Positions 50,928-61,616 of a DNA stretch of 64,000 nt are shown here, piece after piece (positions within the stretch are counted from its first letter, which is position 1; every line of letters starts with the position of its first letter). The position numbers were made by a program, and so were the translations under genes. The notes below the pieces were generated by a model. The model saw nothing but the letters and a program-made list of their open reading frames with translations, did not search any database and was not told where the DNA came from. The stretch is from Mesostigma viride (Eukaryota; Streptophyta; Mesostigmatophyceae; Mesostigmatales; Mesostigmataceae), in the NCBI GenBank assembly GCA_009746045.1, contig RPFO01000846.1, positions 1 to 64,000 of the forward strand, written 5' to 3'.

Positions 50928-52631
50928 GGACGACGTTGTGCCTGAGCTAAACTGTGAAACAAGGCACCGGCGGCGCGGACGGCATGCTATTTTAGACGAT
51001 GCCTCCGAGGATGACGATGTAAACAATGTCGACAAGGAAGACGAACCAGAAGCTGAACAAGAAGCGGATGAAGAAGTGGCAGAAGAGGAGGAAGGGGATG
51101 AGGTTGACGAAGAGGATCCCCCTCCACGTTGGGCAAAAAGATGTAAATTCATAGATGATGAAGCTGGTGTTTCCGGTGATGACGAGGACAGCGATGGCGA
51201 AGGGGCCATTAAAAACCAGAATTTCATGTGCAACTGTTGCGAGCCGCCTTTCGTAGCCAGGAGCCAAGCTGGTCTCACCCGTCACGTAACATGCAAGATA
51301 AAGCGTGGACGGTAAGCCGCTGAATCCTTTGGAGGGTTTTTTTTCCAACTTGTATTCTTGCCAAACTTGTCCACGTGAGTTTTTCTTTGAAAATTAATTA
51401 TGTCTTTAAACCAATCTTGACCACGATCCTTGCAAAAAATCTGCATTTTTTTTTTTTCATGTACCCTTCTCGTCACAGCCAAGCGAGACAGCAACTACAA
51501 GAGCGTGAGGCTACCGCAACGGATGAGCAAGTCAACGTCGAAAAACAGCACCAAGATCAAGCACACGAAACTGACGATTACATCCCATTACGTCAACCCA
51601 AGCGCACACGTGGGCCTACGGCGCTAAAAAATATGACACTCCACATCTCCATTTCAGGGGGGGCTCGCGATCTTGACGATGATGAGCTTGGCAAGATAGA
51701 GGCCTTCCACCTAGCCAATGGCGGCAAGGGCATGTCAATTGTGGAGGAAGGAATACTCGAAATGCACAAGCACGTCCACATGCTCATTGACGTTGAGGCT
51801 ACATCGGCCCATGCTGTGAAACTCAAGCTCAAGAAAGAACTTGGGTGGGGTGAACCAATAGATGAAAAGGGAAAACATGACAAAACCAAGCCGAGCCTTG
51901 TGGCACGCCAAGTGAAGTCCAGCCACAAATTGAATTATTCAGGGATGATAGGCTATTTGCTTAAATCGGAAGAGCAGGAGGGATTTCAGATTTTGTATTG
52001 CCATGGCATTGATGAGGATGACAAAGAAGAGGGGCGTATAGAATATTTATTACACGGATCCCCCACTCTCAAGGGACGGTGCTCCTTGACCGCCTACAAC
52101 TTACTTGAGCGTGCGGCGGTATACTGGTTTAAGCACCACAATAGTATTAGCTTGCGTCCAAACTTGATTAAAACCCTCGCCCACATGTTCAAGACGGGGC
52201 GATACTCGCTAGTTGCTAGATTTCTTGCAGGTAGGGGCCTTGATTACCCACGTGTACAAGCTGCATTCGAGATCATGGTTGAACCTAGGCTTGGTGAACA
52301 TTCTTTGTCAGCTATAGCACGCGGCCTTGAAAGAGCCCTGTTTAATCCGCGTGAGCGGTACTTTGAATCAGATGATGTAGATGCAGTGTTTCCAGATGCA
52401 CGCGCGGCTCAACGCCAAGAACGCGCTGCACGGACAACTGAGGAGCCACCGGCCTGTGGGTATTTTGACATAGATGCCATCATCGAAGAGGTGCGTAAGC
52501 CCCTTCGTGATGATGATGAATTGACAGATGAGCAACTCCTTGACAAAGTCCTCCGTAACGAACGGAATAAGGATGCCCCAGATATGTTGTTGTCATCGGA
52601 CTCCGACTCTGACATAGCATTTTATGAGTGA
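50695..52631 (+). CDS. Zinc-finger HUH endonuclease (Rep-like transposase), two exons
   Basis: Predicted to nick one DNA strand and join it to a tyrosine. Exons 50695-51311 and 51479-52631 join in phase across GGTAAGCC and CGTCACAG, giving 589 residues. The first part is very acidic, then a C2HC-like finger (CNCCEPPF, LTRHVTCK) just before the intron. The nuclease domain follows: motif I LHISISG, motif II HKHVHML (His304 and His306, the HUH pair), motif III YSGMIGYLLK with candidate nucleophile Tyr365 and Lys368. Downstream is a helical domain (LTAYNLLERAAVYWF) and an acidic end. No Walker A motif is present, so it is not a Helitron or a viral Rep-helicase. The true start is uncertain: the first 70 residues overlap another frame. 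Confidence 0.8.
51312..51478 (+). other. Intron in the HUH Rep gene
   Basis: 167 bases, GTAAGC donor and a T-rich tract before CACAG. Splicing joins KRGR to QARQQLQERE and keeps the frame open for another 384 codons; unspliced, the frame stops three bases into the intron. Confidence 0.8.
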
Positions 52632-52782
52632 ACTTGCTTCATATGGTATATATGTTTTCCGTTAATTAAATTGCACTATGTTGCTTTCTTGTGATTTGTG
52701 TTATTTTGTTAATTTTGATAATTTTGTTAATTTTGATAATTTGTAAACTGGGGACAACCTAGTCAGTAAAAAAAAAGCTAAT

Positions 52783-53142
52783 AGACACGCACGTTCTCCC
52801 ACTTCTCCATTACAATATAATTATCCATCTGGCCGTGTACAGGCAAAGATCCCCGAAGTAACTTACTGAAACGTATCTTACAGCATCGGATCACTGGCAC
52901 CTAATCTACAGGTGGTAGATTACCAACCAAGACCCGTCGCGGAAATTTACTCTGTCGGTAATGTACTACCAAAGATGTGCAGTCGTAACGTTACTTTTAC
53001 TTACGGCTAGTAAAATTACTACCTATCATCCTACGTCGTAATGATTACGGCGTTGGATCTCACGCCTCGGATCTAGGTAGTAAGATAAGACCTCGTAATT
53101 TACGCCTCGGATGCTTTTTACCACCCTCGGACGAAAAGTATA
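52783..53142. other. No gene recognised
   Basis: AT-rich DNA after the HUH element with several near-repeats of the type TACTACCAA and CTCGGATC. No coding signal. Confidence 0.5.
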
Positions 53143-53297
53143 GTGATCCATCCATCCATCCATCCATCCATCCATCCATCCATCCATCCATCCATCCATC
53201 CATCCATCCATCCATCCATCCATCCATCCATCCATCCATCCATCCATCCATCCATCCATCCATCCATCCATCCATCCATCCATCCATCCATCCATCC
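53143..53297. repeat. (CATC)n microsatellite
   Basis: About 38 perfect units. Flanking DNA does not obviously match the LINE 3' UTR, unlike the other arrays. Confidence 0.95.
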
Positions 53298-53539
53298 GGC
53301 CCGCTGCTATAGCCAGGGTAGAAGTCCGCAGGTGGAGGTTATTGGTCCTGAGGATAGCCGCTACACTACCGCCTCGTCTGCCAGTAGAGGACAGCTCGGA
53401 TGAGGATTACATCCCCATCTAGATTCTAGGGGGGATGATGCAGACGATATTTGTTTAAACGTTTGTGTAATTATTTTTCTAATGAGATTAGCATAGTACT
53501 CCGTGGCATGCCTTTGCGCATGACACGCAAGTACTTACT

Positions 53540-53660
53540 TACTTACTTATCCATCCGTCCATCCATCCATCCATCCATCCATCCATCCATCCATCCATCG
53601 ATCAGGCCCCGTGACTCGATCCCCAAGGGGAGCACGAGTCTAATTAATTAATTAAATCCA
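53540..53660 (+). mobile_element. Retroelement 3' end with short CATC array
   Basis: A short (CATC)n array is followed by GATCAGGCCCCGTGACTCGATC, CCCAAGGGGAGCACGAGTCT and (AATT)n. It is the same order, array then hairpin then TTAA tail, as the element that ends at 6988. Confidence 0.65.
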
Positions 53661-53696
53661 TCCCATGCATGGCGCCCTCTCACTGCGGCCTTTAAT

Positions 53697-54075
53697 ATGC
53701 TCACGTGACGCAGTCACGTGTCTATTAATAATTAATTAATTAGTTAATTAATTAGTGGTCCCAGCCCAGTTTGAACACCGGCCGCATTTCCTCCCTCTCG
53801 ATCTCTTGCTTGGACTGCAATGCAGAACAAGAGGAGGTGGCAGACCATTGTCCAGGCCCGGCCACACGCCAGCCCCAGGGGCCCCACAGGCTGTGGGCAA
53901 GCCCCCCGCCCCCAGGAGGAAGGGGCGCTTTCACTGAGTTGAGTAAAGGATTTTCTATAGATTAGCTTAGAGTTGGCTTAGTTAGGTTTCGCGGCGTCGC
54001 TCACTATACCTCCATCCATCATGCAAGGGAATACATGCTACATGATCTCCCCACGGAGTCATGTTAATTTTTATA
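53697..54075 (+). mobile_element. LINE 3' end (family A) behind a hairpin/TTAA tail
   Basis: Starts with CACGTGACGCAGTCACGTG and a TTAA-rich tail of a preceding element. Next comes LINE coding end sequence (VVPAQFEHRPHFL, VGKPPAPRRKGRF) and the family-A 3' UTR (TAGATTAGCTTAGAGTTGG, GATCTCCCCACGGAGTCATG). Confidence 0.75.
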
Positions 54076-54079
54076 AGAG

Positions 54080-54330
54080 TATATGATGAATTAATTAATT
54101 AATTAACTAATTAATTAATTAATTAGTTAATTAATTAATTAATTAAGAACTCAACTCCGTTGGGAGCTTATGTAACACATACAGAGCCCTGATGAGAGGG
54201 GGCATATGGTTTCTAATACATGCTGAGATACAACCTGCAGGCGGGGGGATGTAAACCGCCACCTACTCTGGGTGCACAAGGTGCACCTGCACCACCATGG
54301 TGTATCATACCTAATAGGCCTGGCATATGA
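54080..54330 (-). mobile_element. Family-B LINE tail with long TTAA run
   Basis: About 65 bp of TTAA repeats, then GAACTCAACTCCGTTGGGAGC and the family-B body (GAGAGGGGGCATATGG, TGCTGAGATACAACCTGCAG). It is inverted relative to the family-A copy directly before it, so two elements meet tail to tail. Confidence 0.7.
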
Positions 54331-54499
54331 TGAATGACGACTGCGCAGAACCGCAATCAAATTGTAATGAAGGGGAGGTGGCACCCCAGAAAACTATAAA
54401 AATCGGCCAGGTTGAAGGCTCTTGTTTGCATATGAGAAGATAATTGTTTATATTAAAATCTGGAAAATCGCTAAATATAGGCATATGCCAATTTAATAG

Positions 54500-55680
54500 G
54501 TCCCACCCGGAAGGCACCACCCCCCCATTACCCCTTCACCACGGGGTGCATGCATGGCACTTGAGGCAGTGTGTCCTGTCCCCATATATCTTCATTATGC
54601 GTCACCGCCATCCAGGAGGTCTATGCTGAGATCCAGCAGGCCTGTTCTCCCGTCCGTGCCGCTCAGGCGGTACAGCGCCACCTCCCTCGCGGCACTCCCT
54701 TGGTCGCCTCCGTTCAATCTCCCGCTGCATTCCCTGCTCGCGTCATCGATAAACACCAGAAAACCTACGCGGGTATTCTGCACACGGCTGATTGGATGGC
54801 TCTTTTCGCGGACCTCAACGCCCAGGGACGTGCGTGGCTGTTTTCGCTTTCCTTGCGGAGTGTGGGCTCGGCGTACCTTCGTGCTCTTCCCATGGCCCCC
54901 CCATTCGCCTTAGCTCCCAGCCACTACTCGGTGGCGCTCCGGCACCAGCTATTTGCCCCGCAGCCTCTTGTTCCGGCCGGGCGGCCTTGTGGTAGCTGTG
55001 GGCAGCCGCTGGATCCCACGGGGACTCACTACCTTGCCTGCATGGGGGGCCAACAGAATCAGAATTGGTATAAACTAGACTTAAATTTGTATTTGCACAC
55101 TGTCCTCCTGACGGTGGTGCTCGCCATGGTTCGGTCGGTTTTCCCCCACGCGAACATCCGGTCCGAGGATGCGGATGGCGCTGCCTTCTATTCCCCCAAC
55201 CACCGGCCGGCCTAGCTGACATCGTGGTGCTGGACTTTGAGGGGGGTGGCCGGCATCTGCTTATTGACGTTTCGGTGGCGCGGCCCTTGGCTCTTAGCCA
55301 CGTGGCTGGGGCCTCCCTCACGGCAGGTTATACACGGCGGACCAGGCGGAGCGGGCCAAGCTCCTGGCCTACGGCGACGTCGGGCACCATAGTGTGGTGC
55401 CCTTTGTCCTGGAGGAGTTTGGGGCCATGGGGCCCCTGACCTCCGCCTTCTTCAAGGAGTGTTGCCGGCTCCGGGAGGACCGGCTGGACCTGGAGGGCCA
55501 GCGGGCCCCATGGTCGGCGCGGACCTGGACGTCATATTGGCGTCATGCAGCGCTTGTCGGTGGCGCTGACTCGGGCCATCAGCTGACATCATGCTCCGCC
55601 GTACGCGGGCTGATTTTGCGGTGCAGCAGGGCTATTAGGTTCCTCCCGTTAGGCGTTTCCATTGGTCTTATCGTCGTATA
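54500..55680 (+). pseudogene. Retroelement fragment with zinc knuckle and nuclease-like domain
   Basis: After a short reverse transcriptase scrap (GGTCCC, then motif-B-like bases near 54510-54595) comes a different coding block: VDRHQKTYAG-like helices, a zinc knuckle CGSCGQPLDPTGTHYLAC, and, one frame over, a PD-(D/E)XK-like segment DIVVLDFEGGGRHLLIDVSV followed by ERAKLLAYGD-type sequence and LEEFGAMGPL. This order, CCHC then a restriction-like nuclease core, is known from C-termini of some non-LTR elements and other retroelement polyproteins. Frames are broken at about 55215 and 55350. Confidence 0.65.
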
Positions 55681-55789
55681 GCGCCTTGACATGGCTCTGT
55701 ACGTATATAGGTTTATAGCTGGGCGTTTGCTTTGGTGTGAGTGATTTCACTCTGCTGTATTAAGTAATTATATTTTTATAATATATCTT

Positions 55790-56478
55790 CATTATCAATT
55801 GTCGTGGATCACGTCATGCGCCGGGGCACGTGCGCGCTTTACTTCGAGCCATGGGCTTGGACATCCTTAACAATTAAGCGCGAACACGGCGGCGGTGGCC
55901 CTGCATGGTAACCGCCTGTCCGACCTGATTTATGCGGATGATACCACCCTCATCGGGCGCCCCGAGCACATTCAGACCTGGCTGGTCGACTGTCTACTAC
56001 TAGCTACTGAGGCAATTAGAGGCGCGGGCGGTGGGCCTGGAGATTAGTGTCAAAACAGTCTGAGGCGATGGTGATTGGGGCTACCACTGAGCTTCCCGCC
56101 GAGGCCCCGGCTACTACTAGACGGGACGGAGGTCCCATTCCGTGATCGCTTCAAACTGCTGGGGATCATGCTCCCCTACACCGCCGACGATGTGGACATC
56201 CGCATCGGCCTGGCCTGGGCTAGGCTTCCTTCGCTCACAACCATACTGGCACTCGAAGGACCTGGGCGAGCACCGCAAGCTAGCGAATGCTCTTCAAGGT
56301 CCTCGCCCTCACGGTGCTTTAATATACGTATGGTGCCGATCGAGGCATCATTGGACACTGGATCGATCACGGACACACTGGCCGCCATGCTGGATGGCAC
56401 GGCTTACAGGATGCTGCGACAGGTCCTGCATGTAGGGTTTTCCACATATAGGTCATTAGAGTCTTTGTATCAGGGTAT
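55790..56478 (+). pseudogene. LINE reverse transcriptase fragment (part 1)
   Basis: Matches 14170-14790: IVVDHVMRR, YADDTTLIGRPEHIQTW, DGTEVPFRDRFKLLG, RMLRQVLHVGFS. Several frame shifts. Interrupted at 56478 by an insertion. Confidence 0.8.
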
Positions 56479-57262
56479 CATTACAATTCGTTCAAGTGGC
56501 CCGCCGGAGCGGCTGTACAATTTTTCCCAGTGAGCGCGCTGCCAAGTGTACTTGTGGGCAAATTTTTAGGTGCCCCGTCAGTTCGAGGTACTAAAAATTA
56601 GGCTACGGTACGAATTCAGCGAATTTCAGCGAATTTTCAGTCGAACCAAAGGAAGTGACGGCAACTACCAAAAAGTTTCCGTTACGAATTTTCAGCCCAA
56701 CACTCGCGCAAAATGAAGTGACGGCAACTATACCAAAACGTTTCCGTTACGAATTTTCACTCCCACACGTTTGCACAAGAGGAAGTGACGGCAACTACCA
56801 AAAAGTTTCCGTTACGAATTTTCAGTCCCACACTTCGCGCAAATTTTAGTAGGGCTGCACGCAAGCTACCTTTCAAAATTTTGCGGTAGTATGGAACGCA
56901 TTTCATTCGTCTGGAGGAACGCTGCCCGCCAACTACCCCCGTTCAGAAAGTTCCGCCGAAATTTACTTGAGATTTGGAAATCTGAACGTCCGCGCAAATT
57001 TTAGTAGGGCTGCACGCAAGCCACCTTTCAAAATTTTGCGCAAGTATGGAACGCAATTCATTCGTCCGGAGGAATGCTGCTCGTCAACTGCCCCCGTTCA
57101 GAAAGTTGCGCCGAACTTTACTTGAGATTTGGAAATCTGAACGTGCGGTTGGAGTTTCGCGGGGAAACCCAAGTTCCCCAGTAATTCACCAATGACGCGC
57201 TTCGAACACTTGCCCGCTAAAACCTAAGCAGCCGCTCCGGCTGGCCACTTAAACGAAACTTG
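56479..57262. mobile_element. Non-autonomous DNA transposon inside the LINE
   Basis: About 785 bp between the two halves of a LINE codon block. Ends are inverted repeats of about 30 bp: TTCAAGTGGCCCGCCGGAGC on the left and a near-identical complement on the right. Inside are three copies of GAAGTGACGGCAACTACCAA and a 156-bp tandem duplication (about 56836-57145). No open frame. Target duplication unclear. Confidence 0.7.
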
Positions 57263-57555
57263 ATGGCCTCGCATTTCAGACGAGATAAGGCAGCGTAGGA
57301 TAGCCGGCATTTGTAGGACATCTTGCTCGCACCAGTCAGGTAGATACCGCACTTGGTCTGGCCGGCCCCCAGCGGCTTGGCTGCCCAGGGCGGCACATCC
57401 TGACCTGGCCTGGCCCCAAGGACATTCCGGCCTACTAGAAAGCTGGGTAAACCTGCCATGAGCTATACACATGCACAGATGTTGCTGGCCGACCTATAGT
57501 GGTCCCAGCTCAGTTTGAACACTGCATTCACTCCCTCTCTCTTGCTTGGACTGCT
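57263..57555 (+). pseudogene. LINE fragment (part 2)
   Basis: Resumes the LINE: CAGACGAGATAAGGCAGCGT matches 14823-14842, then HLARTSQVDTAL-like codons and VVPAQFEHCIHSLSLAWTA. Interrupted again at 57555. Confidence 0.78.
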
Positions 57556-58035
57556 CACTACAATACGGTTCGTAGGAGACGCGAAATGAGTGAGAATGTT
57601 ACCCGAGCGGTAACGAGGATTCGCACCGTTGATTTTAACATATGTTTCTTTTTTTGCGCCATTTGGCGAGCATCGACTGGAGCCTGAACCTAGCGGGGGG
57701 AATCGTGCGGGGGAATCTTGCGGGGGAATCTTGCGGGGAAAAATTCCGAACGTGAATTTAGCGAAGTCCTACTACATTTTGCTTGGGTACACGGTACTAC
57801 AGTTTCGTCACTGAAATTTTTCTCTAGTTGCTTTGGTGTTTCGTACGTTCCGCTGAAATTTTCGTGTTCAGTGACCAGATCACAATTTGATCCGGGCGCA
57901 AAATGATTGGCTGTACGGTACGAACCAAAAACGAAATTTTAGTATCTAAGTTCCGCAGCGCTTGCTGAATTTGCCCCGGAAGCCCGGGGGCACTTTCCCC
58001 GCTGAAAAAGGTGTCCGCGGAAGCGTATTGTAGTG
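57556..58035. mobile_element. Non-autonomous CACTA (EnSpm) element
   Basis: 480 bp with ends CACTACAATACGGTT and ...AAGCGTATTGTAGTG, inverted repeats that start with CACTA. A 3-bp duplication GCT flanks it exactly (57553-57555 and 58036-58038), in the LINE sequence GGACTGCTATGCAG. Starting with CACTA and making 3-bp duplications defines this superfamily. No transposase frame. Confidence 0.88.
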
Positions 58036-58038
58036 GCT

Positions 58039-58275
58039 ATGCAGTCCTGAGGTGCATGGCAGACGATTGTCCAGGCTCGATCACACGCCAGCCCCTGTGG
58101 ACAAGCCCCCCCCCCAAGAGGAAGGGGCGTTTTGCTGAGTATACTAGTTCTGGTTTTCTAGACTAGATAGCTTAGAGTCAGCTTAGTTCGGTTCCGCGGC
58201 TTGCCCCCCTCCATCCATCCAGCAAGGAATATGTGCTACATGATCTCCCAACGGAGTCATGTTATAATTTAATTA
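58039..58275 (+). pseudogene. LINE fragment (part 3) and 3' UTR
   Basis: Completes the split LINE: coding end with CAAGCCCCCCCCCCAAGAGG, then TAGACTAGATAGCTTAGAGT and GATCTCCCAACGGAGTCATG with an AT-rich tail. Confidence 0.8.
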
Positions 58276-58379
58276 AATAGGTCAGCTGAGGTCCAATAAG
58301 TCATGTTAAAGTTGCATTCCTTCTACTAGCTGGTGCCCTGTTCATGCTCGATCCTACCACACTAGGAACTCGGTTGCCG

Positions 58380-58790
58380 TAAAAGTGGTAAAAGTGGTAA
58401 AAGTGGGTGGTAAAAAGTGGTAAAAAGTGGTAAAAAGTGGTAAAAAGTGGTAAAAAGTGGTAAAAAGTGGTAAAAAGTGGTAAAAAGTGGTAAAAAGTGG
58501 TAAAAAGTGGTAAAAAGTGGTAAAAAGTGGTAAAAAGTGGTAAAAAGTGGTAAAAAGTGGTAAAACGGTGGGAAAACGCTAGGAGAAAAGCAGGTGGTAA
58601 AATCATTTTACCACCTTTTACCACCCCTTTTACCACCAAAGTGGTAAAAAATACCACCAAGTGGTAAAAGCGAGGGTGGTAAAAACACGCCACAAAGTGG
58701 TAAAAGTGAGGGTGGTAAACAGTGGTAAAAAGTGGTAAAAATGAGGGTGGTAAAAAAATACCACAAAGTGGTAAAAATGACAGTGATAAA
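58380..58790. repeat. (TAAAAAGTGG)n minisatellite with inverted units
   Basis: About 16 near-perfect 10-bp units (58410-58565), then degenerate copies, among them inverted ones (TTTTACCACCTTTTACCACC, 58608-58640) able to pair with the rest. The minus-strand Phe-Tyr-His-Leu frame is an artefact. Confidence 0.92.
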
Positions 58791-59358
58791 AAAGGGGGAA
58801 ATGCAGATTTTGCCAGCATTACAACACAAGCACTGTTAAGAACATCCTCATTCCAAATGGTTTCTTTATTAGAAATAATAATACATCCCATTAACAGTTG
58901 TCTCTCTTGATTTACAATGAGGATTTAGCCCGGCCACATTGGGCGTCTCATCGATACGTTTACACCATTGTGAAATAACACAGGCCGCATCAAGCCCAGC
59001 CAATTAATTTACTTCTTCTTCAGGTGTCATCATGATCAATGATGCTTCTTTGCCTGAACAAAGCCACACAGTTGCCAGCACTCATGCTCTGGAGGCCTGC
59101 AGGCACACAGAGCACCACCATTGAAGAGGACACAAGGGCAGCAAGGCAGGGGGGGGGGGGGCAGTCAGGCACGGCAGATAGTTGTTGCCCAGCAAAATAT
59201 CCTATGCATGGTGAAATGGGTTATGCCTGTGGGTATGATGCATGACCTAGCATGAGAGTGATACATACATGAGTAACAAAAATATACGCACATGGCAATT
59301 GGGTGTGACAACACCACATCACTACATAGCTAAAACGTGCTTCAGAAAAAACATTCCA
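58791..59358. other. Nothing recognised
   Basis: No supported coding sequence. This stretch is downstream of the minus-strand gene that ends at 59359 and may contain its 3' UTR. Confidence 0.5.
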
Positions 59359-61616
59359 CTAAATTACCGGATCAGGAGTCTGACTCTGGGACTCCTTTGC
59401 TTGCCGCTCCAGCTCAACTTTCCGCTGCGCTTTTGCCATCATGGCCTTGAGCGCGGCAAGCTTCAGTTCCGCCCCGGTGAGATCTGGCGCGGAGGGAGCA
59501 TCGGCAGACGCCGTTGCGGCCGGAGAGCTAGAGGCAGGCGGGATCGCTGGCGCGGAGGGAGCACCGGCAGACTCCGTTGCGGTCGAAGAGCTAGAGGCAG
59601 GCGGGATCGCTGGCGCGGAGGGAGCACCGGCAGACGCCATTAATTGCGGGCGAAGGGCTAGAGGCAGGCGGGATCGCTGGCGCGGAGGGAGCACCGGCAG
59701 ACGCTGTTGCGGCCGGAGAGCTAGAGGCAGGCGGGATCGCTGGCGCGGAGGGAGCACCGGCAGACACCGTTGCGGTCGAAGAGCTAGAGGCAGGCGGGAT
59801 CGCTGGCGCGGAGGGAGCACCGGCAGACGCCTTCTCCTTGGGTGGCGCCCGCGCTCGCTTGGCCGGTACATACTCATCCGACACCTCCTCCTTCTCCTCT
59901 GCTGGCCCCCAACTCTCCTTCAAATTCGCACGTGCGCCTCGAAGGTCGTCGTCAGTGACGTTGCCCAGAAGGACCCACGCATTCTTGTTGCCCTCGGCGT
60001 CACCGTAATGCATCGTGGCAAAGTCAACAAACAGCATTTGCGAGCCCCCATCACGCTCCACAAACCGCGTGCCGTAAGGGGCCTTGAGCTTCGGCTTCAC
60101 CTCCACCACTTTGCCAGGCTCCCAAACATACGCAGCCGGCCGCGCCCCATCGCGCTCGTACTTGTACCTTTGTGCCACGAAGGCCCCGTGCAGTGCTTCT
60201 CCGAAACCACCAGGGCCCGGTCGCTCTTGAACCACCGCGGTTGGCAGTAAGGTGCTCAGATAGTGCGCAAGCCCCAAGTCCATGGGACCACTAGGAAGCT
60301 TTCGCTTTGCAGCCGGCTTCTTGCTGGCGGCCGGCTTCTTGCTGGCGGCCGGCTTGTTGCTGGCGGGCGGCTTGTTGACGGCGGGGCGCGACGTGATGGG
60401 CTCGAAGACATCTGGCTTGATGGCAGGCACACGAGCAGGCGGGAGACCATCCGGCATTGGCAGGTCGGCCAGCTTGGGCACCGGAGTGGGCGGCTCCACG
60501 GTGTTGTTGGGCACCGGAGGGGACGGCTGCACAGCGTTGCTGGGCACCGGAGGGGGCGGCATGACAGGCTGCGTGCCAACGGGAGGGGGCGGCGGTACAA
60601 CCTTCTTGGCCACCGGAGGGGGCGGCATGACAGGCTGCTTGGGAACGGGAGGGGGCGGCGGTACAACCTTCTTGGCCACCGGAGGCGGCGGCCTCACATC
60701 CGATACCTCCACAGGTGCAGGCGCGTACCCTGCCACTTCCTGCTCTAACTCCTCCTCAAGGGCTTGGAGCCGAGCTCTGAGTCTCCGAATTTCATCTGCT
60801 CGGACGCCTGTGGCATGCTGCACAGGCTTGGCCTCCGGCTTGACCTCCGGCTTTACTTCCGGCTTTACTTCCGGCTTGACCTCCGGCTTGGCCGCCGGCT
60901 TGGCCGCCGGCTTTGCCGCCGGCTTTGCCGCCGGCTTGGCAGCAGGAATTGTCTGCAAGCAGAGGGCGGGGCATGGAATAAGGACGTTAACATTCAGGAA
61001 GTCGGTTAATAGCAGACCCGCGATGAAAGGAAAAACCAAGAAGCTTGCAGACTCCTGTAGCTAAAGATAGCGTTATTATCTTTGGCATGTTCGTCACGTC
61101 GCTTAGCGCTTTGGTATTTTCCTTCAGGTCGCCGTCATCATCCTCGTCCTCGGCGCCAGCACTCTGCCGCTTTTTGGAGCTGCAGTTGCTTAGCCACCGG
61201 CTCAGCTCCTTTTTTACGAATTCTTCAACACTTAGGGCTTTGGGTTTGGAGCCCTTGGGCTTCTGGGCGGTGAGCTCACCAGTCGTCGGGTCTAGCACCC
61301 AGCATGATGCCTCATACTTATCCAGCTCGGCACGGTTGTCGTCAGCCACACATGTTTCTAGAAAGTTTATGCAGCTCTTCTTTACCCGGTTAATGAGAGC
61401 ATCCACCATGGTGCCATCCTGTTCCTTGAGGACATACCCCTCTACCAGGTATGCACGGCCAAAGGTCGTTATTTGCAGTCTTAAGGTCCGCACATATTCC
61501 GAGGGAACGACGTTTTGTTTCGGCTTTTCCTCTTCGGTCGCTCTTGCATCAAATCGCTCCCACTCCTCGGCACTGCACACGTGAGCTGGTCGTAGCACTG
61601 CTACCCTTCTCGGCAT
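59359..61616 (-). pseudogene. Unrecognised Pro-rich/coiled-coil gene, two exons, frameshifted near its end
   Basis: Exon 1 is 61098-61616 (173 codons from ATG 61616; RTLRLQITTFGRAYLVEGYV, later an acidic Lys-rich end). A 145-base intron (GTGACG to CTGCTTGCAG) leads to exon 2, 60952-59359, in phase. Exon 2 begins with AKPA and EVKP tandem repeats, a short heptad segment (IRRLRARLQALEEELEQEV), long Pro-rich repeats (VAKKVVPPPPPV), a Lys/Pro/Ala basic region, a globular part (YKYERDGARPAAYVWEPGK, MLFVDFATMHYGDAEG) and six 21-residue repeats (SAGAPSAPAIPPASSS). A 4-base TTAA-type insertion at about 59640 shifts the frame within the repeats; the last stretch (LKLAALKAMMAKAQRKVELE) is then in another frame. 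I do not recognise the family. It may still be a working gene with a shorter end. Confidence 0.6.

Larger units (their letters stand above)
49284..52782 (+). mobile_element. Autonomous HUH-nuclease transposon (unit 2)
   Basis: About 3.5 kb, with 5' end TTGCTAGTCGG and 3' end ...GGGGACAACCTAGTCAGTA, an A-run and GCTAAT. The 5' end has iterated TAGCAAATT copies and an inverted GCTAATTTGCTA that can form a hairpin. The 3' end has a small hairpin (ACTGGG paired with CCTAGT, one G-T pair) about 30 bases from the terminus. It carries a coiled-coil frame and a spliced zinc-finger/HUH gene but no helicase or tyrosine recombinase. This fits HUH transposons other than Helitrons, such as the Replitrons known from green algae. 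Confidence 0.78.

Noticed and set aside
49236-52768. The 32-bp direct repeats read as a target-site duplication
   Set aside because: The upstream copy is itself the 3' end of a second unit with the same 5' end, so the repeats are better explained as shared element termini.
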